A DNA stretch of 64,000 nt, from positions 503,841 through 567,840 of the forward strand of contig MNCI01010828.1 of assembly GCA_015680685.1 (NCBI GenBank), written 5' to 3'. Shown here piece after piece: positions 45,080-57,079 of this stretch (its first letter is position 1; each line of letters opens with the position of its first letter). This DNA is from Gnetum montanum. Lineage: Eukaryota; Streptophyta; Gnetopsida; Gnetales; Gnetaceae. Below the pieces are notes generated by a model. It ran no database searches. It saw nothing but the letters and a program-made list of their open reading frames with translations, and had not been told where the DNA came from. Both the position numbers and the translations under genes were made by a program.

Positions 45080-46100
45080 TATCATGGTCAGCTAGTTTGA
45101 ATGCTCCATTTCCATAAGCCTTAATGACCAAGAAAGGACCTTCCTAGTTGACTAAGAATTTGTTTGTGAGTTTGCAAATGGCCTTGAGACCAGGTCTCCC
45201 TCCTTGATCAAGTGTTAATGCTGATTGCAATGATGCTTTTGTCATTTCATTTGCTAGTACCACTCGATTTAACCAAGCATTTGCATGTGCTCCTCCTCTT
45301 GTAAGTTGAGGTCCATTATTCTCAACTCATTGTTTTAAGCCTTGTCAATGAAGCTTGAGATGATTACACAAAGCGATGGAACCTATAATTCAAGAGGAAA
45401 GATGGCTTCAGATCCATAAACCAAACTATATGACATCTTACCTGTTGCAATTCTGCATGTCCTATGGTAGGCCCAAAGTGCATAGATTAGCTACTCATGC
45501 CATCGTCATTTTCTGCTGCAAAGCATCTTCTTTAGAAGATTGATGATGACTTTGTTTATGGCCTCCACCTAGCCATTCACCTATAGGTAGTAAGGTGACA
45601 AAAAGGTATGTTTGATTCCAAGGCACTCACAAAAGGCATTAGTCTTGGCATTGCTAAACTATCGTGCGTTGTCTATGATAATGATCATGGATAAACCAAA
45701 ACAAGACACTATGTTATCAAGTATCCATTTGCAGATTTGTTGTGATGTAGTCTTCCTTAGGGAAATAGCTTCAACCCACTTCATAAAGTACTTAGTGGTA
45801 GTTATGATGAAACTATGTCCTGTGAAGGACATAGGAATTATTGGTCCTATGATGTCCAACCCCCAACATGGGAATGACCACGTGATCTATGTTGTATGCA
45901 ATTTAGTGGGTGGCATGTGCATTAAGTTACCATGTCGTTGACACATGTTGCATGTCTTGACCTTGGAGATGAAATTGTGCTCCATGAGAGGCAATAGCAA
46001 GCATATGATCTTTGTTGCCATTGTCCTCAGTGTTATGTGGCCTCTGTAGAGTTCCTCATGGACTTGTTCAATGATCATCTATACTTTGCTGTTGCTAATG
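45080..46100 (-). pseudogene. Integrase of element B
   Basis: Minus strand. The zinc-binding domain (46078-45887) reads H-E-E-L-Y-R-G-H ... C-N-M-C-Q-R-H. The core begins M-D-I-I-G-P-I (first Asp, 45859), then K-W-V-E-A-I-S, and I-I-I-D-N-A-R (second Asp, 45660). After a TAG come C-L-G-I-K-H and Y-Y-L-stop-V-N-G-stop-V-E-A-I-N-K (Glu present, stops at the usual Gln positions), then Y-A-L-W-A-Y and L-V-Y-G-S-E-A. The C-terminal part has E-G-D-L-V. Order and motifs are those of a Ty3/gypsy integrase. At least eight TAA/TAG stops, so inactive. Confidence 0.9.
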
Positions 46101-46462
46101 CATGTTAATAGTCTACCATTGTAGGATCGGCAGCATAGAGTGCTATCACCTACAATGACATACTACTGCAACCACTTTCACACTACATCTTTTTGAACAG
46201 TAGTTAGATGCTGCAAAGGTTCACCTTGTAGAAGGTATGACTTGATGTCATCATATCACTCCATTGTGTGGTTCATGCTTACTATGGCTATGGATGCAAT
46301 GTTGGTTGTTTTCATGATAGGCATAGTGCAATCCACCATGGAGGTGGGAAGTGCGTAAAACATATCAAGTGCAATGCTTAAGGCTAATGTAGCTAATGTT
46401 TTTGCAATGGCATTTTCATTGTAGGGGATATGCTAAATGTTAGTAGATGCAAATTGTTTGAG

Positions 46463-46930
46463 TTAGTGCTTTGCCATGTCACAATAAGGTTTCAAGTATT
46501 GGGCTTTGCAAGCATAAACCTCTATAACTTGGTTGACAACTAGTTGTGAGTCACCTCGGATAGCTAGGTTTTGGATTCCTAGGTCACAAGTTGCCAAGAT
46601 GCCCCGGAGGAGACCTTCATACTCTACCATGTTTTTAGTGCATGGAAATGTGAAGCGATATGTGAAGGGTCGAATCTCCCTAGAGGGGAGTGTGGTTATA
46701 GAAGCAACACTACCCCCTTGGGAGGTTGAAGCATCATAAAAGTGTAAGAGTACCTTGAAGCTATTAAGCACTTGGCTTATGCTAGTAACATGCTCATTCA
46801 GAAATTCTAGACCTATCGTTGCTTGGTTGTTAATTGGGGAAGTTGTAAGTTGTGTAGCTATTGCCTCTCCTTTTGTTGATTCTTGCACGATGTAATGCAG
46901 TTCAAACTCCATGGTTATTTCTTTCCACAT
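46463..46930 (-). pseudogene. Second (archaeal-type) RNase H of element B
   Basis: A 155-codon open segment. After a linker (P-I-N-N-Q-A-T-I), the domain has H-F-Y-D-A-S-T-S-Q-G-G-S (first Asp), F-P-C-T-K-N-M-V-E-Y-E-G-L (Glu), L-G-I-Q-N-L-A-I-R-G-D-S-Q-L-V-V-N-Q-V (second Asp) and Y-C-D. This D-E-D layout with C-T-x-N-x-x-E-Y-E is the additional RNase H typical of Tat-lineage Ty3/gypsy elements. It is unusually well preserved compared with its neighbours. Confidence 0.9.
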
Positions 46931-46949
46931 GCAATGTGATTTATCTCAT

Positions 46950-47270
46950 AGATATTTGTTATAATCATTTAGACTACATTGCTCTTGTAGATGATGTTTA
47001 CTTGGCTATGAAAAAGATAATGCCTCCACTTCTAAAGTGCGAAGACTAAGGTGAGGCAAGTCTTTTCCACATTGTTGTACTTCACTTTGTAGGCCACTAA
47101 TGCATGGCTTAGGTAGTATACCAGGACCTCAATACCATCATCTCGCTTTTGGCAAAGCAGAGAAGTGATGGACGCATCAAAGATAGCAAGGTAGATGTAG
47201 AATGGTTTATCTCCTTGCAGAGGGTAGACCGTTGGAAGTTGAGCTAGCTCTTGTTTAAGGTTTTCAAATG
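46950..47270 (-). pseudogene. First (ancestral) RNase H of element B
   Basis: Minus strand near 47230-47040: Y-L-A-I-F-D-A-S-I-T-S-L-L, D-D-G-I-E-V-L-V-Y-Y-L-S-H-A-L, Y-K-V-K-Y-N-N-V-E-K-T-C-L-T-L-V-F-A-L. These match the degenerate RNase H that follows RT in Tat elements (L-Y-L-A-x-S-x-x-A ... Y-Y-V-S-x-A-L ... Y-x-x-x-E-K-x-x-L-A-L). It lies between RT and the second RNase H. Confidence 0.82.
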
Positions 47271-47394
47271 CCTATTGGCATTGAGCCATCCACTCAAAGT
47301 GGACTCCCTTCTTCAGCAAGTGTTGCATTGACTACAACTTGTCAGTCAAGCATGCAATAAACCATTGTATGAATTACAATATACCTTGTAACCC

Positions 47395-48342
47395 TTATAG
47401 CTCCTTAAGGTTAGCTGGTGGTGCTAAGTTAATAATGACCTTAACCTTATCAAGGTCTATGTGTATGCCTGCTTCAGATACTATGAAACCTAGCATGTGG
47501 CCCATCTTAACACCGAAGACACATTTCTTAGGATTTAACCTAAGTTCATGCTTCAGACAAAATTTGAGCACAAGGTCTAAGTCATTTGCATGGTTGTGTG
47601 ATACCTTGGATTTAACTGCTATATCATCAATGTAATCATTGAGCATACCTACCAGGTAGTCACTAAATATGTACGTCATAGCTCGTTGCTAAGTCACTCT
47701 TACATTCTTAAATCCAAAAGGCATCATGGTGTAACAAAATGTACCCCAAGGGGTCATGAAGGTAATACTGAGTTGGTGCTCTAGGTTGATTTGAATCTGA
47801 TTGTACCCTGAGAACCTATCCATAAATGACAACAACATGTGACCAATTGTGGTATCAATGAATTAATCAATACTAGGCAAAAAAAAATTGTCTTTAATGG
47901 TTACCTTGTTTAGATCCTGAAAGTCTATGCAAATGCATATACTTTCATTTTTCTTAGGGACAACAAGGATGTTAGAGACCTAATTTGCGTAGTCAATGGC
48001 CCGAATGAAACCAACCTTATAGAGCTTGGTGATTTTATCATGGACTACCAACGCCACCTCAAGCCTAACCTTACAGGCTTTTTGCTTGACTAGTTTCATG
48101 TTGGGATCGAGGATTATGTTGTGTTGTACTACACGAGGATCTAAGCTTGGCATGTCTTCGTAAGACCATGAAAATTCTTGGATGTTTTTGTTAAGTGTTT
48201 TTGTGATGTTTTGGGCATGTTGAGGCTCTAACAAAGAACTAAGTTTCAATGTTTTCACCTCACCACTAGATGTTTCTATAGGGACCTCAACAAGGGGATC
48301 CTCAATGACGTCACCTACCTCTAGATCTAGAACCTTAACCAA
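47395..48342 (-). pseudogene. Reverse transcriptase of element B
   Basis: The N-terminal open piece (48342-47980) has F-S-W-S-Y-E-D-M-P-S-L-D-P, V-Q-H-N-I and K-Q-K-A-C-K, then V-G-F-I-R-A-I-D-Y-A-N, the usual entry to Tat-type RT. The C-terminal piece (47679-47395) has D-Y-I-D-D-I-A-V-K-S-K (Y-V-D-D box as Y-I-D-D), R-L-N-P-K-K-C-V-F-G-V and L-G-F-I-V-S-x-x-G-I. Both pieces are on the same strand with about 300 bp of stop-broken sequence between them. Confidence 0.9.
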
Positions 48343-48659
48343 ATGGTTTGGCTAGTCTAGTGGTGCCTCTAAAGATGTTATGTAGTCATCGTAGGCTATG
48401 GGCTCAAGGTCTAGGCACTATGAATTGATACATCGCATAAGATCACCATGTGGCCTAGTGAGGACTAGTAGTGAATGAAGATGCTCATACGTAGACATGT
48501 TGTGAACCTTGCAATAATCTTGCAAAGACAGCTAGAAAAATGTCCAGCTACACCTATCTTCATGAGAGAAATATGCATTATTAAAGAAAACAATACGATA
48601 AAGTTTTGCTTAAGTATGCAAATGTGATTGTAAAAGGAAATGATGTGTGGGCCGATTTT

Positions 48660-48740
48660 AGGCCTCAACAGGCCATGGGATTGCCAATTTAAGGTCTTAG
48701 CAAATCTTGAAGTGTCAGTTTAACATCATAGCAGATGGTT
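48660..48740 (-). repeat. TAGGCC minisatellite, left fragment in the element B spacer
   Basis: Two to three units (GATTTTAGGCCTCAACAGGCCATGG, then CAATTTAAGGTC), the same family and orientation as 54010-54330. An array split by an insertion would explain both. Confidence 0.6.
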
Positions 48741-48964
48741 GTTATGCTAAATGCATTATTGAAATGAGGTTTGGTGTGTCAGGAAAGCAAAATTGGCTGG
48801 GGTGCTCATTGAGCGACCAGAAAAATTCAAAATTTTTCTAAGTCTAAAGACAAATAGAAAAATAAAAAAAATTTCTAACTCTGATGACTACTCTCATACC
48901 TTACTATGCTTAACACTATTGAGCATAGTCTTGAATAAGTAAAAATTTAAGTGATTCCCAGGGA

Positions 48965-48972
48965 TATATAAG
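48965..48972 (+). promoter_or_regulatory. Possible plus-strand promoter for the antisense ORF
   Basis: GGGATATATAAGCC contains TATATAAG, a strong plant TATA match on the strand of the spliced ORF. It lies about 1.8 kb upstream of the first recognised exon. Position only; no other core element was identified. Confidence 0.3.
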
Positions 48973-50759
48973 CCTAGTTTACCCTTAGTGAATTTGTCAT
49001 TGTCAAAAGGTAAAAATGAACTTGCCACGGGCATGCGTGGAGAAGCATAGGACACCATCGATCACTAGGTACTCCCAACTACACTCACCCCATTTTTGTT
49101 ATTTTTCTATATTTTTTGATATTCATCACTTAGGTGTTGGGGCTTGAGGTTTGGTTCGTTGGCAGCACCCTGCCTTGACAGGGGTTGCTGTTGCCATGGC
49201 TACCTAGGACCACCGTAGATGTGGGAAGAGCATGCATGTGTTAAAGGATTTTTCTTTTTCTTTTGGTCTTTTAGAGGGTTATGTGGTAGCAATGGGTGTG
49301 GGTGTGGGGGTTTACGCTATGGCGACCATGGTCACCATGACGGCCAATGTGGCCACTAGGGGAGGGTGAAGGCTACATGCCTACTAAAATATTTCATTTT
49401 GTTGGGGTGCGTAGGATAAGATTGAAGCTTTGGCAACACCCTAGGGCCACCACCCATGATGCTAAGGTGCTACAAGCCATTATCATGGTTTCTCTATGCT
49501 TCTTCCCCCTTTTTTTGATTTACCCTTTATGCAAGGTAGGGATGAGGGTTTGGCCATTCCTAGGATCGTAGTTGGTCAGGTGAGGCACATGACGAAGGGT
49601 TTTCACCCTTTACTTTTGTTCCATTTTGAATTTTTCTATGTGGGGTAGGGGACCGTGGACATTCGTGGTGGCCATACGCAGGGACATGGTAGGGCCCTTG
49701 ATTTTTTCATGAGAGTGGCCATCAGGGCCATGAGGGTGCTATGTCCCTGGTATGGTAGGGGCTACCAAAGGAAAGTGTAGCACGCAAGGATGCATTCCTT
49801 GCATTTTGTTGGCATTGAAGGGCCAATGGTGTGATTTGCAATAGTGCCATTGATGTGGCTATGAGGGCCATGGCTGGCACTAGGTGAACAATTAGTTTTG
49901 TTTTTGCAAAAAAAGGTTTGAAGTTTTTGGAGACTACGCTCCTTGAGAGCATAGCCAACACTTAGATTTTTTTGTAAAAAAATTTGGGGCTATGCTTCCT
50001 AGGAGAGTATCCAATAGTTAATTTTTTTGGAAAGGATTACAAAGTTTTAGGGGGCTACCAAGGAGTGTAGCCAATAGTTAGAAAATTTTCATGTTTCTAA
50101 ACTACACTCCTAGAGGTAGCCTAGAGTTACCCAGAGTTAGAAAAAATTTACAAAATTTTGCTGAATGTAAACAATGCTAAAAACTATGATAATGCCAACC
50201 TTGCTAATCGCAACAATGCCAAACTACTAAAACATGCAAATTAAGACAATGCAAGACATGCGCACATGCAAAATGAAGTGCCAATGCTATGCTAACATGT
50301 TATATCCCAATGAGTACGAGGCATGTCAAATGTGTATGTTGATGATCCATACTCACAAGGCCTTAGGATATTTTTTCTAAGTTATGCTACATCGTGGTAA
50401 ATTTTGCTAAATTTTGCTAAGTGTAAATCAATGTGTTTTTGCAAAAATGCCTCTAATGTATACTAAAATTGTGTTTGTCACTTGTGTGATCACAGAGTTT
50501 TGGTAAAGCCCATCTTGGTCATCATGGAGCTTGTTGGCATACTTTGCTGCATGAGTGAGTCTATGTCCAACATGCTTGTACCAAATATGAAGTTGGGTGA
50601 TTAAGCGGTATGGTTTTAGCCAAGGGCATCCTAGTTCCTGGCATTCCTAGTACAGCAGTTTAGTGTGATCATGTGGTCACACTTAGCAGTGAAGGCTGTA
50701 GCCACCATCATCGAGACATTGCTGCCTAGGGCCAACTAGAACATACTGAGGTTCATGTC

Positions 50760-53700
50760 CAATGAGCCCATGATTAACAATGATAGAGAATGTGGTTCGA
50801 AGTGAGGCCTTAGGGGCACTCGTCCCCTATCCAAGATTTGGGGGATGCCAAAGTTCTCTTGTTACAATAGGAGCAACACCCTCTTCATTGCTCTATGTGT
50901 GCATACCGTGTTCTAGAACCCACCTAGAATTGTATACTATAATGGAGGGTAAGTGCTCCTATGATTCTACATTATGTTGCTTGCTATCAACCCATGCTAA
51001 ATTTGCTAACTACTAATTGGTCATGCTTGATGCTAGATTTAAGGTTGATGATCAAGGGCTCCACGATGAGTTGAAGGCTCTTGTCTTAGCCCGCATTGCC
51101 CTAGAGGTGTTCTCCTTTGGTATGAACTTTTTGGAAGGCCATGCTTAAGTAGGTGGGAGAATATTTAAAGAAATACTCCATCGATACCCAAATTTGTTCA
51201 AGTTGTGCAAGAATTATGGTTGGCTTAATGAGGGGTGGGCTAGTGTTGTTCCCAACTTTGAGAAGCCAGTTTCACCACCCTCATCATCTTGCACACCATT
51301 TTTTCCATGTAAGCATTTGTGTGTTTGGCTTTTAAGCTTGCTCACAGGCACTCGTTGATTTTCTCTTACTCAATTTTAACATTGTTTTGCCTATGTTGTA
51401 GCTACAATTACCTTAATAGAGGTGATGGTGGTCACCACTAGCCATAGTGAGGCCACCCTCATAATGAAGTACAGTGATGTAGAGGGGGTATAGCATTGAT
51501 TGTGCCATCAGGCCTCAGAGGCATTGAATAGTCTAATCATATATGCTAGGTTGATGGACCTTTTCTTGGCCCTTAGCCTAAGCATTCTGGTGGTTGAGAT
51601 GGTCATCATTATAAACTCCTTCAGTAGTGATGCCCGTCGCTTCATCACCCGCATGCATGGAGTGAGGGTAGTCCTAGACCTCAATGATGCCTTCTTTGCT
51701 AACCTCTTTGGCCTCCCCTTCAATAGCCTGTTGGTCATTGATAAGACCAGTAGAGAGGTGGACCGCAAAGGAGAGATCAAGGAGTGGTTGGAAACCACTC
51801 AATCTTACAAAGGCATCATGGTTAAATACATGTGTGTGCCTAATGTATAGGAGCTCCACCCTATTTTTCATGCCCATGCCTTTTTGAAGTTACTCTTTCA
51901 AGGAAAAATCCTTAGGGTGGATCAGGCATGAGTGATGAGGGAGGTATTGGAGAAGGACATGAAGTTTAACTAGGCCTTCTTTGTTACTACCAAATTGCAA
52001 GTAGAGATCACTAGAGTTCACTACAATCTCCAAGCAAGGTCTCACTTGCACTTTGTGTTCTTCACAACATATTTGCAAAGGCTCATGGAGTTCCTAGTGA
52101 TCCGAGATAGTGGGCATTGGCTAGTGCAAGATTATGAGCAGCTATCCAAGCCTTAGGTTAAACACTTGTTCACCACCACTTACATGAAAGATCCCCCAGA
52201 AGGGATCAATGAGTCGTATTTGGTTACAACCAAAGGCCATTTAGGGAGGTCATGGTCACACTATTCTCGTGACAGCATAGGCGAGTGCCCCCCAACTATT
52301 GTTGGGGATGTGAATAGGGCCAACTGTTACATTGTAGAAATGGTGGAACCTTCTAAGGTAAAGATCAAGAGGCCTTTTCCAATAGATGAGGCTACTCCTG
52401 TAGTTGGATAGGTGGGCATCAAGAAAGGTTGCCTTAAGATCCCCACCTTGCACATAGATGTTGCAAGTTAGTGTATGTGTAGATGCACTCATTTTATGTT
52501 TTCTATGTTTACATTTTTATGTTTTCTTGTTATGTCATGCTAACACTAATCATGCTATGTTTGCGAGTTAGGTGAGAGGGTTTTCAAGGCAGCGGTGGTG
52601 GTAGCAGCAAATATGATCCCTCCTGGAGCTGAGGAGGAGGAGGCACATCAAGAGGAGCTACACGAGGCCATGGAGACCTTTCAAACGTTTGATGCAAAGG
52701 GGCTATTCCACCTTGACAAGGGTGATTTTGCTAGCCTCTTTGATGGTGTGCAATTGGGAGATCCCACCTGCACTCATGCTTGAGGGCTTGCTTGATAAGT
52801 GCTTTACGTTGTAATTAGTCTTTTCCCTTTACCCCTTGCATCTTTAGCTATTTAATTTTTGCCAAGTATTACGCCATGTTGGGTTATAGCTTCAGATATT
52901 CCTACCAACAATCCACCACCTGTGCCTAGCCACCACATGAAGCTATGGGTGGAGACACTGGATAGATTTGCCTTCATGAAAGGCATAGTTAAGGACATGG
53001 TGGACTGCATATAACAAACAGATCCTAAGCTTGATATGCATGTTTTTCTACTTGTGTTGCTTTACTAATTTTATGCTTAGTCTATGGCTAATGTTAATTT
53101 GCTTATTGCATGCCAATAGGTTCTAAGCTCCACTAGGATACTTATCGGGTGGCCAAAGTGGATGTCATCCCCGAGTATCCTCTAGAAGTTGAGCAAGTTC
53201 CTCATCATGTGTACAAGGTAGCTAGCAAGTATGTGCTTTCTAATGTGAAAGTGTTATGGAGCTTTAGGTGCTCGAATGAGCACCTATGGAAATACATGCA
53301 TGAGCTTCAAGAGATGCTGGTGAGCCTAAAATGAGAAGATTGGGGACATTCAGTCTTGATATAACTTATTGACAGATCTAGTATGGAGAGACTATACCTA
53401 GAAGACCACAAAGTTTGATTATGCCAAGTACTGATTAGTGATTTGGGGCAAGAATGAGGCCACCTGGGAGGTCATTAAGTAGAGGCTATAAATGGACCTG
53501 CTTGCTCGAAAGGGCCAGGAGTGGAAAAAATTTAGTGCTAAGGTGTGCAACTGGCGACACATGTAGAAAAACCATAAGTGCCACTATAAACGTGAACAAG
53601 ACTCATACTTGACATGTTTGATGTGGGAACCTCTCAGGTTAGATCTTTTATATTAATTTTTATGTTTTTTTAGTTAGTTTTATATTGTGCACTTGCTTAT

Positions 53701-53850
53701 GATTTTTATGTCCTATTGTTGCTATTGACAGGCACCAGGTGATGCTATAGGCCCTAATGGCATGGCAAAAGAAGAGGAGCCTCCACCCCCCTTAGCACCA
53801 CTGGTTGAGCAGACCCTGATGTAGCCCTACCATTAGGCATTTTCTATATT
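50760..53850 (+). pseudogene. Multi-exon ORF of unknown function, antisense inside the PR-RT spacer of element B
   Basis: Plus-strand coding pieces separated by short introns with plant splice signals. An exon ending 50948 (P-K-F-S-C-Y-N-R-S-N) is followed by an intron 50949-51036 with GAGG|GTAAGT, a TACTAAT branch point and CTAG. Exon 51037-51310 (N-L-F-K-L-C-K-N-Y-G-W-L-N-E-G-W) is followed by intron 51311-51401 (GTAAGC...TGTAG). The exon from 51402 contains G-V-R-V-V-L-D-L-N-D-A-F-F-A-N-L-F-G-L-P, a motif like the plant mobile domain and the extra ORF at 16022. Further introns are near 52467-52571, 52796-52889 (donor decayed GTAAGT to ATAAGT), up to 53119, and 53638-53731 (CAG|GTTAGA...GACAG). 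The last exon is Pro/Glu-rich. Stops inside exons are mainly TAG/TAA. Function unknown; intact splice sites imply it was once a spliced gene. Confidence 0.6.
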
Positions 53851-54009
53851 TTTGTGTATTTTTTCTATGTAATGCGAATGACATATACTATTTCTTCTCT
53901 TGAGATATAGTGCATTTTTTCTACGTGGAGCATATGATGAGTGGATTTTTGTATTTATTTTTCATGTTTAATGTTAATGTTACGATGAGTTAATGCATTT
54001 AGGCTATAA

Positions 54010-54330
54010 AAATTACTAGTTTAGGCCATTTCAGGTCCCAGTGATAGTTTAAGGTCATTCTAGGCCATGGGTTGAAAGGAAAAGTATTGCTAGTTTAGGC
54101 CATGATGGGCCATGCAATAGTTTAAGGCCTTTTCAGGCCATAAGGTGCCAATTTAAGGCCATGGTGGGCCATGCTATTAGTTTTAGACCATTTTGGGCCA
54201 AGCAATAAAGGGAGATTTAATCACCATTTTTAGGCCATGGTGAGCCATGCTTGGTAGTTTTGGGCCATTCTAAGCCATGTGATAAAAGGAAGGAAAGATT
54301 GCCAATTTTAGGCCTTAGTGGGCCATGACA
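54010..54330 (-). repeat. TAGGCC minisatellite, main array in the element B spacer
   Basis: About nine units of (C)TAGTTTAGGCCAT-GGGCCATG-type, 30-45 bp each. It sits about 500 bp from the protease, as does the array at 33881-34069 in element C. Confidence 0.78.
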
Positions 54331-54829
54331 TTTTGTGAAATTTGAACTTTATGATTTTTATGTGTTTTGTTATTTTTTATATGTAGACTAACTACCAAAA
54401 GGTAATTAAGCGAAAATGTAAACTTAGCAAAAATGCACAAGTGGAAGAAATGAACACATGTAAAACAAACAATGCAAAAAAATGCTAACAACCAAGTTGA
54501 TGTAAAATGCAATCAAAATGCAAACAAGCAAAGCATGTAGGAGTGGGGCAAGTAGGGACCTAGTGCCTATTGTACTAGGGAAATGCCTTGGTTGCAAAGT
54601 TGTTTCCTAATCTAGTGTGGGTTATGTGGCATATAGGGCCTAGAGGGTACGATTCAGTGCTCACCCCAATGTTCATCAACTATGTTGAAGGGAAATTCTA
54701 CCAACAAAGCATCTTCTAAAGGGTCAGGGACTTTTGTTGGCTCTTCGAGTTGGTCTACTTCATATTTTTCACTGTCATCCTTCGTAGGAGGTGTGTCATC
54801 AGGGAACTCCATGTTTGATCCCTGTTCAA

Positions 54830-55304
54830 CCTCAATGTTGTTGACAGTTAGAGGGGCTACATTGTCACCATGTGTGATAACCTCTCCACCTTTTTATGGA
54901 AGGTGGATCTTCTAATGGATTGGGGAGGAGATGGCCCATAGCTGGGCCAACCAAGGCCTACCCAAGATTAGGTTGAAACCTAGCATCTCCTCAACCACTA
55001 TGAACTTGGCTATGGTGGGGAATTGCTCCCCCACCATAAAGGCTATCCTGATAGTTCCTTGTATGACAACACATGATCCATTGAAGGACTTTAGGCATGT
55101 TATCTTTGTTGGTTGAATCTAGTCAATAAGACTAAGCTTGTCAATGACCATGTATGGGAGGACATTGGTTGTTGCCCTATCATCAACATGCACCCTGTGG
55201 ATCCTGCATGCTTCCATGCAGATAATGATGAACATTAGTGTCGTAATGACTTGACCTTTTTTAGGGTCCACCTTGATCACCTCATCACAAAACACTAGTG
55301 GCAT
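54830..55304 (-). pseudogene. Aspartic protease (retropepsin) of element B
   Basis: The 55304-55119 piece carries V-I-K-V-D, I-H-R-V-H-V-D-D-R-A-T-T-N-V-L-P. This is the Tat-type active-site region V-D-x-G-x-x-x-N-V-L-P, with the Gly of D-x-G replaced by Arg. Downstream (55090-54940) are F-N-G-S-C-V-V-I, V-G-E-Q-F-P-T, V-V-E-E-M-L-G-F-N-L-I-L-G-R-P-W-L-A-Q-L and, after a stop, G-E-V-I-T-H-G-D-N. Size and order fit a complete retropepsin domain. It would process Gag-Pol; inactive here. Confidence 0.85.
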
Positions 55305-55309
55305 TAAAC

Positions 55310-57070
55310 TTGATTCCTACGAGGGAGGAGGTAACATCACAGTGTGAATGGACTGTTCATCTACTAGGATATCCTTCATGATAGGGATAGAGGCTAACAT
55401 GCACACTAATGCTTCACGATGGGCAAAGGAGGTCATTACCTAGTTATATAGGCTTAACATTGTATTTTTTTTTGTTTCAAAGCCTACTTGACTTCTGCCA
55501 ATGTGTCAAGGAAATCTTTGCCATTATCTGCCGCTTTGTTGTTGGTGGCCTTCATCTCCTCCATGTGGACCATGAGATGGATCTCTTATGGAGGGGATTT
55601 GAGCCTCACCTATTTTTTTTGCTTTGGAGCTTTAGTGCTCCATTGTTGGTTGCTTGTTGGCAGAGCCTTAATGCTTTTAGTGTTGGTTGCTTTTTGCTGT
55701 GGCCTCTTCAGTTGGTTAGGCCATTGGTACAAAGGATAAGGAAATAGGATTTGGTGGGCCTAATGCCCTTTGCTCTTGGTGTTGCCTAAGCATTTGATCA
55801 ACACAGGCTCTAAGTGGCCCTGCTTTACTTACATCAACTAGTCTAGGGTTGCGTTAGGCTTCAAGTTGTACTTGAAGTGAGTGATGAATTAGGTAAGCAA
55901 TCCCTTCAAAGAAGTGATGGATGCCTTAAGGAGAATGTGATACCAATCTATTTCCTTGCTAGTTAGGTACATGGTGAACACATGGACGATGGCATTTGGC
56001 CATGCCTATAGTAGGAAGCATTCTAACTAGAAGGTCACTATATGGGTGTTAGGGTCCCCTTCACTATTGTATTTTGTGAACTATGGGAGTGGGACCCTAG
56101 TGGACAATGCTAGTGGTGGGACTATAGGACTGATTGGATCATCAAAGGAGGTGGCCTCAAGCCACTTGACCTCTTTAGTAAGGCTTTGGATCAACTACAA
56201 TGCTTGATCCAAGTTAGGTGTGGTTGCAGTGGCAAGCTATGTGGGTTGTGCTACCCACTATGGTTGTTGGATGGTCTACATCTTGACTTTGGGTTATGTG
56301 ACCACACACGATGCTTGTTGCATGGGCTATGCCATGGACACAGCACTCGAGCCCCACCATGGGTTTGTGGATTAGGCCATTGTAAAGGGTGCTAACACGA
56401 TGGGCAAGATGAATGATGCCTGAGTCATGTACGGTAGGGAAGGAATGTGCATGGTGTGCACATAGGATTGTGTAGGTGCAACATTTACTGCTATGGAAGG
56501 TTAGATGTTGTAAATAAGCTGAATGGGCTAAATAGGTTAAACATGTTATGAAGGTTGTGAAGGGATGATGAAAGGCATGCTAAATGGAAGACTAAAAGGT
56601 GGAGTAGCATGTTGGTGCATTTGCAGCATCTGGTGAGTTTCCACCATAGGTGTTGACCTGGGCGGTGGCATCAGGCTGTGGGACATTGGAGGAATGAAAA
56701 TAGAGGCTGTATATTGGAATAAGGCATGGAATAGGTACTCATGCTCAGATTGAGCCTTGAACTCATCTAGCTTCTCTTGGAGGGGCTCCTCATAGTCTGT
56801 CCCTACCTCATAGCTCATGTTGCAAATGAGGTTGTCCAACATCCACTGGTAATCTTCCGTGAGCATGACAAAGTTGAAATTGGAAGGGATTCATTCCCTC
56901 CCATTATGATACATGATCTCATAACTATGTTTGGCCTCCATTTCTTGGTGGTCTAAGGGCAAACCCACCTAGAGTTTCATGCAAACGAAGTTATATTGCT
57001 TGTCATTGAGCACCATGAACTCGAGAGGTAGGTTGCGCTACCTAAGAGATTACCTCAGTGTAAGGATAGG
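55310..57070 (-). pseudogene. gag of element B
   Basis: The N-terminal part near 57040-56860 reads Y-N-F-V-C-M-K-L-stop-V-G-L, Q-E-M-E-A-K, Y-E-I-M-Y and I-P-S, matching Y-N-F-I-C-I-K-I-Q-A-S-L, A-E-M-E-V-K, F-E-I-F-Y and I-P-S in the young gag at 62994. The TAG at 56971-56969 stands where the young copy has CAA. The open piece 56866-56546 continues with A-Q-S-E-H-E, also shared, then a Pro/Met/His-rich linker. The capsid region lies around 56050-55750 (I-D-W-Y-H-I-L-L, S-L-K-G-L-L). Broken by many stops. Confidence 0.75.
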
Positions 57071-57079
57071 GCCCCTAGG

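Larger units (their letters stand above)
48343..54829. other. PR-RT spacer of element B (intron-like), with an opposite-strand insert
   Basis: 6.5 kb separating protease from RT. The edges carry the TAGGCC minisatellite (48660-48740 and 54010-54330); the centre holds the plus-strand spliced ORF. 48770-50160 includes sequences like the LTR palindromes (GAGAGCATAGCC near 49935) and a GC-richer block at 49140-49400. Ogre elements are known to have an intron in this position, so this stretch may be the intron plus an insertion into it. Confidence 0.55.

Noticed and set aside
45612-45941. Plus-strand ORF of 109 codons
   Set aside because: Antisense shadow of the minus-strand integrase core.
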